Positions 1 to 11,500 of a stretch of DNA of 64,000 bases are shown here, piece after piece. The notes under the pieces were generated by a model. The model saw only the letters and a list, made by a program, of their open reading frames with translations, had not been told where the DNA came from and searched no databases. The stretch comes from Phlebotomus papatasi (taxonomy: Eukaryota; Arthropoda; Insecta; Diptera; Psychodidae). How positions within the stretch are numbered: position 1 is the stretch's first letter; the number at the start of each line of letters is the position of its first letter. The stretch is taken from positions 110,298,627 to 110,362,626 of the forward strand of contig NC_077223.1 in assembly GCF_024763615.1 (NCBI RefSeq), given 5' to 3'. A program made the translations under genes and the position numbers.

Positions 1-97
1 TAGAAACAGAAAAATATTCCTATTCGTAAAATAGTAAAATTTTATTATTCGTAAGAACAGCAGATATATTATCATTCGGGAAAATAGTAGAATTTGC

Positions 98-370
98 AGG
101 GGCCCATCAAGCCTAACAAAAAGTGAAGATATTTTTCACTTTTCCTAGTAAAAATTTTGCAAATATTGCACCGCGACTTAAACAAATTTGCTCGTAGTTC
201 TTGTATTATTTCGGCGAATATTATGAAATATGTATTTTCAGATAGCTTTTAATGCTCGATTTCGAAATATATCACACTGATAAGTCAATTCTCTTTAGGA
301 AAAATTTGCCAATAGTCTTCAGTGCCTCTTTGTAAAAACGAATGGAAAAATGAAATGTCGAGAGGGCCCT
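98..370 (+). repeat. MITE, GGGGCCC family, copy 1
   Basis: The element begins AGGGGCCCATCAAGCC and ends GAGAGGGCCCT. A second copy lies in opposite orientation at about 2931-3206. The two can be aligned almost end to end, including a shared stretch about tacgagcaaatttg in the middle, so this is a dispersed repeat. No coding content is seen. The superfamily is not recognised. Confidence 0.75.
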
Positions 371-2615
371 GAAAATTTGACTTTTCTTAAGAACTTTTTT
401 CTAAAAGATTTTACTTTCCGCGTTAACAGTGCAAAAAATACCGCTTATAGGAACAGTAAAATTTTAGTGTTCTCTCATGTTTTTAGTGAAGGTTGCACAG
501 TTCGCAGAATAACCAAATTTTATTTTACCTAAGAACTTCAGCTGTTCCTAAAAATATTACCATTTGTAGCAACAGTTAAATTCTACCACTTATGCAAGAT
601 TTTTCTGGAAAACTTTACTGTTCTCAAGAACATTAACTAAAAATTTTTCCTTTGATTTCAACAGTAAAAAAGAATTAGAGTTAATGGGAACATTAAAATT
701 TTAGTGTTCTCATGAGCTTTTTCTGAAAATTTCACAGTTCTTAGGAACCCATACAGAATTAACCCTCTTCAGGTTCCATCTTCGTCAAGACTACTGTTCT
801 TAAAATCTGTAAATTTTGATTGTTTTTGAAGACAGTAAAGTTTCGTATGCAATAGAGCTCTTAAGAAAGCTTCATGCAAAAGCTCCATTCTTTACCAATA
901 GAAACATTTAAAATTTTCTTAGTATTTCAATTTTCGGAATGAAACAAAAGACCGGATATAAGATAGGAAATGATGGATATTTTAATTAAAAAACACCACA
1001 AATGCTTTCCATCCTGATTATCTTTTGTAAATTAAAATTATCTTTTCGCTGAGATCTCCGTCTGATTCAACTCTGAAAATGCAGAAGAGGAAACCCAAAG
1101 CAGTTGATGGCTTTTATGCGAAACATTTCCATGGTACATGATATTTCTCTTTTGCCAGTGAAAGGGAGCTTTTTTTTCGTTCGCTGATACACTCAGATGA
1201 TGTTCCATGCATAGTATGTGCATTTTCCAGAGACCACAGAAAAAAAAAGCGAGGGTTGGTTGAGAGTGTCTCTAATTAAGAGGATGTTCAGTTGTTCACT
1301 TGGCAAGACAACACGACGGTTCGTGCTTTCAGTTCAAATTGAGTAATTATTTCAGCCATGCTTCATACACAAAAGTGCATTGTTATTTGCTCTTGGTGAC
1401 TCTTCTGTTACCTTCCATGGGATCCTTAATTGTTCCCCGTCGCTGAAGAACACGGAACACCAAGAACTTTATTTACTCTAAGAAATCTATAGAGTTAACA
1501 AATCACAGGAAAATGTCTAGGAAGTTTGATTTTTTTTCCTTATTAAATTGACGTAAAGCGAATTGTTGGGTGAATAAAGCTGAAATAACTGAAAAAGCGC
1601 TAAAAGTTCCTCAAGCTAATTAAATTCTTACAGTCTGAGCTCATGATTTTCTCACTCTGACACATCCAACTTAAAATTCATTCTAAGGGATTTAGTAACA
1701 CAAGTTCTTGATATGGATTGTGCTAAAGCTTTTGAATAGCAAACGTATGAGCTTTCTTCTTCAGATGTTTCTCACTTTTCATCCACTAATGATACTTTCT
1801 TTAGAACAAATGTACATAATTTATTTCAGTGACTGCATACAAATAGAACAATTAAGAGAGAACTCTCGACTTATACAGTGCATTTGTTGGCACAAGAAAT
1901 TGTTTGCAAACAACTCTTGCGACAGGTGACAGCTTTTTATTGATCAAAGTCCTGGGGAGTAAATTATTAAATAATCCATTGTTTAGGATAGTACATTTCA
2001 AATTCTTGTTCCCCTCAGGACCCATTTAAACGATCGATGATATTGTGATACAGTCTCTTCTTCGAGATGTAAATTTCCCATTTGCCATTACCACGGTGCA
2101 TTTTTGGCTATTTTGTCGTACACTGAAAATACACCTTTGGCAAAGCTTCAGCTGAAAAAGTTTAAGAAACTTTGAAAATCAAATTCTGTTGTTAAGAAAA
2201 CTCGTTCAAGTCTTTGGAGCGTTATGTGATAAAGATTTTATGTCTAACATGTAAGCCCTAATGGGGCACAAATAAATAAAATTAAAAACTTATAGATGCA
2301 TACCGATTCAGAACTGCCTTGAACCAATTCATAAATTACTCAAAAGATCCTACAAAATAGTTTTAAGACTAATAAAACTGATTTTCGGACAAAATTTACT
2401 TATCAGTTCATTAACGGTAATTTGAATTTCGGATAAAAATTAGTTATCTCTAATGAACCGGCTCACAACCGATTGAGATCGGTTTTGGCTTGTCAAGAAT
2501 TCCAAGACATTTCCAACGATTCCAAACAAGATACCATTCGATTGAGAAATACACTGTCTAGAGGGTTTTTAACATTTGATCTTAATAAGTCGTTGCGGTA
2601 TCAACGATATTTTTA
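371..2615. other. no gene recognised; AT-rich, degenerate short repeats
   Basis: Between about 20 and 900 a motif close to AACAGTAAAATTTTAGTGTTCT recurs in diverged form (for example near 30-60, 450-475 and 680-710), suggesting an old repeat. The remainder to 2615 is AT-rich, with only short open frames on both strands that have no coding character. Around 2290-2470 there are several ACCGATT/AACCGG words resembling sequence near 45,130-45,300 and 60,560-60,660, probably another old dispersed repeat. Confidence 0.5.
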
Positions 2616-2616
2616 T

Positions 2617-3289
2617 ATATCGCCGGCTCCAAAGAAGACTATTGTAAGTCTACTTGCAATAGTATAAAAAGATGGTATTATTGGATGCAGAAACCTTAGA
2701 TCTATATCACCACAAAATTTTATGTTAATTAAGATATTCCTGCAAATGTTACAAGAAAAAAAAACTGAAAATCAGCGTGCCAAATTATCGAGCTTTTTGC
2801 CCACAATTTTACTGCAAATAACTTAAAAGTTGCGTTAACCATAAGATATTGTATGCGTAAGTATGATAAAATAGTTTCGAAAACTGAAAATATACTAATT
2901 GCAGTGAAATTAATAAAAATAAATTTTTGGCAGGGGCCTCTCAACATTTCATTTTTCCAAAAGTTTTTGCATAGAGGCACTGAGGAGTCTTGGCAAGTTT
3001 TTCCCTGAAGAGAATTGACTTATCATTCTGCTATACTTCCAAATTGTGCATTAAAAGCTATCTAAAAATACATATTTCATAATGTTCGTCGAAATAATAC
3101 AAGAACTACGAGCAAATTTGTTTAAGTCGCTGTGCAATATCTGCAAGATTTTTACAAAGAAAAGTGAAAAATAGCTTCACTTTTTATTAGGCTTGATGGG
3201 CCCCTGATTTTAGTTGTTAAACTTTAAACCTCTCCCTTGTAAAGTTTACATTTTAGACTTACAATAGTTTTCTTCAGAACCTACGATAT
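2617..3289 (+). repeat. inverted-repeat element (CGGCTCC family), copy 1, interrupted
   Basis: The ends are inverted copies of CGGCTCCAAAGAAGACTATT and of AATAGTTTTCTTCAGAACC. The same element occurs at 10,659-11,045. Here it is split by the GGGGCCC MITE at 2931-3206: the sequence before the insertion (cagtgaaattaataaaaat) and after it (aaactttaaacctctccctt) is contiguous in the 10.7-kb copy. No coding capacity is seen. Confidence 0.75.
2931..3206 (-). repeat. MITE, GGGGCCC family, copy 2 (nested)
   Basis: Reverse-oriented relative of the element at 98-370, beginning CAGGGGCCTCTCAACATTTC and ending CTTGATGGGCCCCTG. It sits inside the inverted-repeat element at 2617-3289 and is therefore the younger of the two. 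Confidence 0.75.
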
Positions 3290-3427
3290 TGACGAAATGT
3301 TCGCCAAGTTAACCTCTAAAACACACCCAAAAATGAAAAAATAGCATGACACCTTTTCGAGCAATCACAAAAAGACATGGTTCAGGATGGGAAGAGGAGA
3401 AGTTGGGGGAAAATAAGGAGCATTGTA

Positions 3428-3678
3428 CACTGAGAGAAATCCGAAAAAGTTAAAATAACATTCCGGAAATGTTAATTTTATCCTGCATTATTGATCCGAA
3501 ATCGGAGTAAATATTACCCTTTTTAGGTGTAGTAGGGGTTAAATTAACCCTTTTTCATGTTAATTTTATCCTCAAAAAGGTGTAAAATTAACATTAAAAA
3601 ATGTTGATATATTTTTACACCTAAATAGTGTTAAAGTTATGAGGAAAAAAATTAATCGCACCCTCTTTTTTTCTCAGT
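3428..3678 (+). repeat. MITE, CACTGAG family, copy 1
   Basis: It starts CACTGAGAGAAATCCG and ends CTTTTTTTCTCAGT. The interior is built of short words (GTTAATTTTACCC, GGTGTAAATATTACCC) that are themselves partly inverted. Further copies are at 4482-4734, 48,452-48,700 (reverse), 48,710-48,961 and about 53,463-53,720. Confidence 0.8.
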
Positions 3679-3844
3679 TTAACGATCCTTGGGTCAACTT
3701 ATGTGGGGGTCCCCCCAAGAGCCAAAGTTCTTACTGAAGGTAATTAAGAAGAAGATGCGAGAATTCGGCGAGAAGCCATTGGATTAAAAATAAAAAGCCA
3801 AAATCCCTGAAAAATCCCAATTGAATTACCCGAATAAAGGGGTA

Positions 3845-4061
3845 GGGGAAAGTGCCCATGCTTGATACTATTGGAAGCTTCGTAATGACTAAATTTTCTA
3901 TGTTTCACAATATATATGTGAGTCATCGCAACCATATTTTAAAAACTATGGGAAAGTGTCCAGTTTTTAAAATATATTGCGGAGTCACTTTTATTGAGAA
4001 ACATAGAAAGAAATCAGTCATTACAAAGCTTCCAATGGTATCAAGCATGGTCACTTTCCCC
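3845..4061. repeat. MITE, TA-GGGGAAAGTGCCC family, copy 1
   Basis: Near-palindromic 217-bp element. The left end GGGGAAAGTGCCCATGCTTG is the inverse of the right end, with a few mismatches. TA dinucleotides flank both ends (3843-3844 and 4062-4063), as expected for a Tc1/mariner-type TA target duplication. The open frame across it is a by-product of the inverted repeat. Confidence 0.8.
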
Positions 4062-4186
4062 TAGACTTATGCACTACCGGAACAACATTTCGATTTCATG
4101 AAATTATACTGAGCTAAAAAGTGTGCCGAAGGCATAAAAATATTTAAATAGAACCACAATTAATTAGGATTAAGAGCGAAGTTGTT

Positions 4187-4370
4187 GGGGAAAGTGCCCA
4201 TGCTTTAAACGGTCCCAATCTTTATAACGATTAAATTTTTCCTATGTTTCTGAATAAATGCGACTCTGCAATATGTTTTAAAAATGGATGAGATCAGCCA
4301 CATTGAAAAACATACGAAAAATTTAGTCATTGTAAGGCTTGGGACCGTGTAAAGCATGGGCACTTTCCCC
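4187..4370. repeat. MITE, TA-GGGGAAAGTGCCC family, copy 2
   Basis: A diverged relative of the element at 3845-4061, with ends GGGGAAAGTGCCCATGC and GCATGGGCACTTTCCCC as inverted repeats of about 40 bp. The right flank is TA; the left flank reads TT, so one half of the expected TA duplication is lost. Confidence 0.75.
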
Positions 4371-4481
4371 TACACACCAATTCGAGCACATTTCAAATCA
4401 CCGTTCGAAATTGTTTCTTCTTACTGGATTATTCTAGAAGACGATGCATTTTTCCTATTTAGAAAGATTGGAATATCGCTA

Positions 4482-4734
4482 TACTGAGAGAAATCCGAAA
4501 AAGTTAAAATAACATTCCGGAAATGTTAATTTCACCCTGCAGTATTGATCCGAAATCGGTGTAAATATTACCCTTTTTAGGTGTATTAGGGGGTAAAGTT
4601 ACCCTTTTTCATGTTAATTTTACCCTTAAAAAAGTGTAAAATTAACATTAAAAATGTTGATATTTTTTACACCTAAAAAGTGTTAAAGTTACGAGGAAAA
4701 AAAGTTAATCGCACCCTCCTTTTTTTCTCAGTGT
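4482..4734 (+). repeat. MITE, CACTGAG family, copy 2
   Basis: Nearly the same sequence and length as the copy at 3428-3678, only about 0.8 kb away and in the same orientation. The ends ACTGAGAGAAATCCG and TTTTTCTCAGTG are the inverted termini. Confidence 0.8.
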
Positions 4735-6349
4735 ATATATCTTTTCATTAAAACTTATCCTGCACATTGGTTCTTTGCTGTGCAGAAGATGCCAATGAAC
4801 AATTTTATGCACATCAAACTTGCAAGCCAGAAGACTTCTCAACAACTATTCCCTGTTTTGCTGTAATTTTGCCCAAAATACTCAACGTTACATTCCCAGG
4901 ATGCTGTTATATGAATTTTAATTAGGCAACTATTGGAAGTTCATAAACAACAATCAGCTACTGCTGTTGCATTATTAAGCAACAGTGCAGCAGGGAAGTG
5001 TCTATGAGGAGCATGTTGATGGAATCGGGGCAAAACACCAAAGAATGTTTCTTGAACATTGTCCAAAATTTATCCAATATGTCATTTCTAAGGCTTCCAT
5101 ACGAGCTTCGTAAGTTATTCATTATGCTTCAAGGGATATGAAAAGGTGAAACTTTGAATGTCTTCCAAGATAAATTATGTAAAGGAAAGAGAATTACTGA
5201 AATGTCCATTGGATTGATATTCATTTATTTACTCTTAACATCCTTTGGTATATGGAGCAATTTTAATTCAATTAAAATTCATTAACTTGAAACAGGACCA
5301 ATTGCTCAATTCCAACCAGTTTTTTCTTTCTCGAGACAAAATTAATTTATGCATTACTTCATGAATTTTCCTTCATTTTGGCAAATATTTCCCATCCATT
5401 TCCAAGATATTCTGCAGAGCTTATTAATTTTCTAAAGTGTCTGTACCATTGCTAAATGAAATATTCATTATCGATACAAGCTATTCATGGCCTATATTGC
5501 GACAATTGCACAGAATTTATGTTCCAGCAAGAGCACTTTGTTCCTATTTCAAATCAAACTAATTGAGATACAAGTAATTGAAATTAAACATAAATGACAA
5601 TTCACAATTAGTCCATCTTCTGCTGAAACAATAATTGAAAACCACTCTGAGTAAGAACAATTTCCTGCTCAATTTATTTAATAATTCTCATCAAAAATAG
5701 AACTTGCTAACTCCACATATGTTTAGTCATGAAACTTAAGGAAATATCACTAGAGGATAGTCCTAAATTTGCGAAAATTCAATTTCCCCTTCCTCTCTGG
5801 AACCCATTTACCCTGGAGAAAATTATTGAGGTACAGGATATAAAGAATCTTGTCAAATAAATTCCCATTGCGAAAAACCAAATATTTGAACATTATTGTG
5901 GAAAGCATACCCATTGAAAAATGCCCCTGAGGGTGATGCTAAATCTTTCGTCTCGACTTTATTTAATATTCCTCATAGGAAAATAAACAATGTTTCTTAC
6001 CAGGTGAGCCTTAAGCAAGAAGAAAATACATATACAAATTGTAAAAATTTTCTTCTGGCCTTCTGGCCTCTTCTTTTCTAAACCTGTGAGAAATATTTCA
6101 TCACAACACGTGTAAATAATATATTTTTCACATATTTCTTTTGAAATTTTCATTTTTTTTAATTTCAAATTTCTCGAAAAATGAGGTTGTTAATTTTTAG
6201 ACAACTTTTCGAAGAAAATTAGTCCCAATGTGAGGGCCTCCAAACTCAGAAATATCTTAAGACTCTCCATGAGAACCTGTTCATTTCAAAGAGTTTTTAT
6301 ATTTCGAAATTCGAACTGGTTTTGCCGATACCGGACACAATAACAAAAG
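4735..6349. other. no feature recognised
   Basis: AT-rich sequence with only short, unconvincing open frames. No repeat shared with the rest of the window was noticed. Confidence 0.4.
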
Positions 6350-7210
6350 TCAAAATCCCGAAAAAACAAAATCCAGAAACGCCAAAATCCCGAAAAGCTA
6401 GGATCCCGAATGCCAAAATCCCGAAGAGACAAAATCATGAATAAGTCAAAATATCGAAAGCCAAAATGTCGAAAAGCTAGGATCCTGAATGCCAAAATCC
6501 CGAAGAGACAAAATCCTGAATAAGTCGAAATACCGAAAGCCAAAATGCTGAAAACTAGGATCCCGAATGCCAAAATCCCGAAGAGACAAAATCCTGAATA
6601 AGTCGAAATACCGAAAGCCGAAATCCCAAAAAGCTAGGATCCCGAATGCCAAAATCCCGAAGAGACAAAACCTGAATAAGTCGAAATACCGAAAGCCAAA
6701 ATGCTGAAAACTAGGATCCCGAATGCCAAAATCCCGAAGAGACAAAATCCTGAATAAGTCGAAATACCGAAAGCCAAAATCCCGAAAAGCCAGAATCCCG
6801 AATGCCAAAATCCCGAAGAGACAAAATCCTGAATAAGTCGAAATACCGAAAGCCAAAATCCCGAAAAGCCAGAATCCCGAATGCCAAAATCCCGAAGAGA
6901 CAAAATCCTGAATAAGTCGAAAGACCGAAAGCCAAAATCCCGAAAAGCCAGAATCCCGAATGCCAAAATCCCGAAGAGACAAAATCCTGAATAAGTCGAA
7001 AGACCGAAAGCCAAAATCCCGAAAAGCTAGAATCCCGAATGCCAAAATCCCGAAGAGACAAAATCCTGAATAAGTCGAAATATCGAAAGCAAAAATGCCG
7101 AAAAGCTAGGACCCCGAATGCCAAAATCACGAAGAGACAAAACCCTGAATAAGTCGAAATATCGAAAGCCAAAATGCCGAAAAACTAGGATCTCGAATGC
7201 TAAAATCCCG
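6350..7210. repeat. 79-bp minisatellite, about 11 units
   Basis: Tandem array with a 79-bp period (a unit start at 6412 recurs at 6491, then at 6569 after a 1-bp deletion). Each unit is made of shorter imperfect words of the type GCCAAAATCCCGAA, joined by GAGACAAAATCCTGAATAAG. Units in the centre (about 6720-7050) are almost identical and the edges are more diverged, as expected for unequal exchange. All three minus-strand frames stay open for long stretches because the unit lacks stops and 79 is not a multiple of three; this is not evidence of a gene. Confidence 0.95.
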
Positions 7211-8030
7211 ATGATACATTTAATATTATAACTAATTAGAGAAACATCGAAAAATTCCTCGTGAAAACTGAAAACATTTTGCAATGTAAAATTTTCAAAG
7301 AAACTAAAGAATGAGGCTGAAAATAATTTTTCATATTCTCAAAATATTACCAGTCGCAATTTATAAAAAAAAAAGAACCAGCATAAATAATTGTTTTAAA
7401 CGATACGTGGGATGTTTTTATCGTTTGAAATTGACATTTTCCCTGATTTATCGCACTACTAATTTTTTTTCCTGCACAGCTTCCCAATTCTGTGTACTAT
7501 AGTGGCAATTAAAACGTATTAAAAGCTCCCCTTTCTTCTCCTGAAAAAAAAGCCCTCAACGCCATGTAATTCAGCTTGTGCTCAACATTGACGGGATTTT
7601 GTGTGCAAAAAGTCATATTTTGTATGGAAAATAGAGTGTAATTTCTGTTTGAGTGCAGATACCATGCAGAGCTTTGAGCTGTTTAATTTGCATCCCAAAG
7701 GTTTCGAATTTATGTTGAATTGACATTGTATACACTGGATTTTTCCTCGCGCTTCAGCAGAAATCCGTGAAAAGCCAATTTGTTCGTGGGTGATTGTAAT
7801 GAAAGTGTCGAGTGGAAAGCTCTCTTAAAAAAAACCTCAATGACTATTGACAGAATCGTATTTTTAAATGATTATTTGGGACGTGATACTACTAACTCTA
7901 AAAAGTTTTGTATGATTAATCGATTTTTCAGAAAATAGTCAGGAATGGCCGAATCCAATATAAAAGAAATTTGTGAATCTAAGAAAAATTTATTTTTAAA
8001 GTAAATATTCAAGAAAAAGTTCAAATAACC
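7211..8030. other. no feature recognised upstream of MXG1
   Basis: AT-rich intergenic sequence. From about 8040 it begins to resemble the upstream flanks of the other micro-exon genes (shared words AACACTTGATAACA, CTTCTCACGACT and CAACAACTTT). Confidence 0.4.
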
Positions 8031-8245
8031 TTTTGGTACCTCAGATATTTTTCATTTAAAACACTTGATAACAGATAAATAATTTATTTAATACACTTCT
8101 CACGACTGTTCTGCAACTAATTGGCTTTTTTTAAATAATTTTCTCGTCACGATTTCTTTACCAGGCAACAACTTTAGGAAAAAGCTAAATAAATTGAATA
8201 TGACAATTTGCCCAGAAAATTATTTGTTCACTAGATATTGAGTCG

Positions 8246-8309
8246 GAAGTGAGACTTTTTCTTTAAATCTAATTTCATTTTCTTCTTTTCGTAATCTTCT
8301 TTGTGCTAA
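8246..8309 (+). pseudogene. degraded signal-peptide exon of MXG1
   Basis: This 64-nt stretch lines up base for base with the GAAGTG...donor part of exon 1 in MXG2-4 and is followed by the same donor, GTAAGTTCTATT. The sequence where the ATG should be (just before 8246) reads ATTGAGTCG, and the homologous frame contains two TAA codons, so the ancestral signal peptide cannot be translated as it stands. The upstream flank, including an ATAAATTG box at 8189, is also conserved. Either MXG1 is a pseudogene, or it now starts elsewhere, for instance at the ATG inside exon 2 (8568). Confidence 0.65.
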
Positions 8310-8559
8310 GTAAGTTCTATTTGGAACTACTTCAAGAACATATTGTGATATTCGGGAAGATACAAATATTTTGTATGGTGTTTTATAATTTAGCATAGAT
8401 TCGGATTTAAAATTCGAAAATTATATTAAGTGTGATCGTTGTGATCTCTTCATAATCAAAAATGTTTTGTTATCAAATCCTTAGATTCATGTCACAAATT
8501 CTTTTCTTCACCATAGTACCTTCCTTCTGTTTATTTGTCTTTTACAAATTTCATTTTAG

Positions 8560-11500
8560 GCTTCGCGATGTCAACTGCTGGAAATCCAGGTGCAGAATGT
8601 ATGTATCTGAATTACTATGCATTATATTTCAATAGTTATACCCTAAACACATTTACGACTTAAGCCGAGAGATGGCATAACTTAATTATAATAAAAATAA
8701 TGATTAAATTACATTTTCATCAGTTTCTGACTAATCCGTATCTCGACTTAAGCCAAGGAGCGGATTAGTTAGTGGGAAACTATTGGGAATTTAGCCAAAT
8801 AGGGGGACGTGGGGCACCTTTGAATATGGGATTTTTCTCCTATGTTTAAGTGGAACTGAGCCATATCATAATGTAAATCAGCTTCTCAATTTCGGCAGCT
8901 AAATTATATCACGATAAACCTCAATTTTATTTAAAAATAGGTGAAAAATCCTAATTTTAAAGGTGCCCCACTTTCAAAGGTTCCCCACTTCTCCCTAATT
9001 ACTTTGATTATTATTATGTCAGAATGTTTCTCGGCTTCAGTCGTAAGTGTGTCCATAACATTATCCCTTTCACTGCTAGAATTTGCAGAGAGAGATTTTG
9101 AGTTATCATATAAGTATATTTTCGGTGGCAGCCAAAATCCTGAATGTTCAAAATCCTGAAAGGGATAAAACTATATGTGGAAAAATGTATAGAATAATTT
9201 TCTAAGACACAGAAGATTTCCTTTTGCCTCCAGAAAGCGCGGGTGCAATCGTGAGAGTATCTATGACACTTTCAAGAATTCGGGATTTTGGCTTTCGGGA
9301 TTTTGACCGGGACCCGTATATTTCAACCCCTTACCCCCCTAAAGTGTCATATTTGGTAGAATTTTAGATAGATCAACTATTTTACTACTTGAACTCCACG
9401 GAGGTCAGTATATCTAATTTCTCGATTTTTTCACTACACCCCTCCCCTTCAAAATGTCCACCTTGTCCAAAATGTCGTCACGCTGTTTGTCCGTTTGTCC
9501 GTCCAGCTATCGCCCAGGTTAGAGATTACCCAGGCGGATATTTGACCATGTGTCAAAATACGGTTGAATCATTTCTAATAACGGTTTTTCAAGGTCAAAG
9601 GCTAAAACGGCTCATTACTCTTTAAACTGTTTTGTGGAATCTTTTGAGTGATTTATGAATTGGTTTAAACTGGTTGAGAAACGGTAAACTCTCTCTCTCT
9701 CTCTCTGTGAGCAGTGAGCATACCCATTTTCCCAAATAAGTGGCCTGCGTGCATATGCACGGTCACTAAACATACAACCAATGAAGGGATTTTCCATCGT
9801 TTTCATCCCGAAGGTTGGAACCGACGCTAAGACGGCGATGGCCGCATGGGGGTCTGGAAAAAACAGAGATGAAAAATAAATCAATCAATCAATCAATCTA
9901 AAGGATGCGAAAGTATTTTTTAGGTTTATCATCGATTCCGATATTACCAATACCTGCAACTACTGGGCCTGACAACGTCACGTACCTAGACCAACTCCCA
10001 TAATTTCTTGCTCATTCCTTTACTACTGGAACTCGAAGAGATAGAGCAAGTTATAGTAGGGGAGACTGGAGCAAAAAGTCACAAATCGAAAATTTCAAAA
10101 TTCAATATCTTCCAAGATAAATAAGATAGCGACTTAAAATTTTCATCACAAATAGCTTCCATAAACCTTCTCCGACGTTTTATGTTTCTTCGAATTCGAA
10201 CAAAAAATTTAGAAAACAAAAAATATCAAAATTTTTAGCCCTGTTTTTAAAATATTTTCCTTGAAGAATATATCAATTATTACCTACTTAATATTCAAAA
10301 TTTATGCACTGATGATTATTTCCTAAATGACTTAGACTCTTTGAATACGAAGCCGCTATCTATTTTAGAATTTTACAAAGATTCTTCTCTCAAGAAATCT
10401 TTTTATTAAAAACGACCATTTGGGGTAAAAAGTAACAAAAGGTATGGAGCAAAAAGTAAGAAAAACCAAAACAATTTATGATGTCTCACGGCAAAAAAAA
10501 ACGTCAATGCCATGTGTCGCCGCTTTTTGTTTGCATTGGTCAAACGATTTGTAGTCTTTAGTGCGTTTTTTTCTAAAATAGCTTGAAAATCGTTTTTATT
10601 GTTCAGTTATGAAAAATGATGTTTTACAAAGGTGTAGAGACATAAATTTCTTATGAAAATATCGTCGGCTCCGAAGAAGACTATTGCAAGTCTACTTACA
10701 GTAGTATAAAAAGATGGTATCATTGGATGCAGAAACTTTCGATCTACATCCCCACAAAATTTTATATTGATTAAGATATTCCTGGAAAAGTTACAAGATA
10801 AAAACTGAAAATCAGCGTGCCCGATTATCGAGTTTTTAGCCCATAATTTTAGTGTAAATAACTTAAAAGTAGCGTTAACCAGAAGATATTCAATGTGTAA
10901 GTATGATACAATAGTTTCGAATGCTAAAAGTATATTAATTACAGTGAAATTAATAAAAATACATTTTAGCTGTCAAACTTTAAAGCTCTCTCCTGTAAAG
11001 TATACATTTTAGACTTACAATAGTCTTCTTTGGAACCGACGATATGTTATCTAGGTATTTTTTTAATTTACGGAATTCCGTAACAAAGCGAATCAAAATA
11101 TGATAATATTCCATGCCTAATAGTATTTGTCCCAGCATTTTTGAGAATAGTCACAAAATTACCTTTTAGAAAACGAATCGATAAACGTATTTCCTTACAA
11201 AATAGAGGAAAATTACTTTCACAAAGTTGTAGAGCGGTAAATTTCCTAGAAAACTGCGCTAATTAGAAATTTCTGGGGCGTTCGAGTACTTTATAAATAA
11301 ATAAAATATCCGTTTTGTGACTTTTTGCCCCAGTCTCCCCTGCACTTATTTTTCAACTTGTGAAAAAGGCCAAACGATAAGGGATATCGACTTCCGATCT
11401 TCGACGACACTCTTATAAGTCAACATTATCTACCACAGACTTTTTGTCTTTTTCCCCCAACCGAAGGGGGTTCCCTTCCAAAACCATGTCTTTTTTTGGG

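Noticed and set aside
3852..4064. 70-codon open frame
   Set aside because: It lies across the palindromic MITE at 3845-4061 and is mirrored on the other strand, as expected for an inverted repeat.
6286..7284. Overlapping minus-strand open frames of 85-199 codons with repeated Phe/Gly/Leu/Ile/Arg blocks
   Set aside because: They coincide exactly with the 79-bp minisatellite; the unit has no stops and its length is not a multiple of three, so all frames stay open. No gene is needed to explain them.
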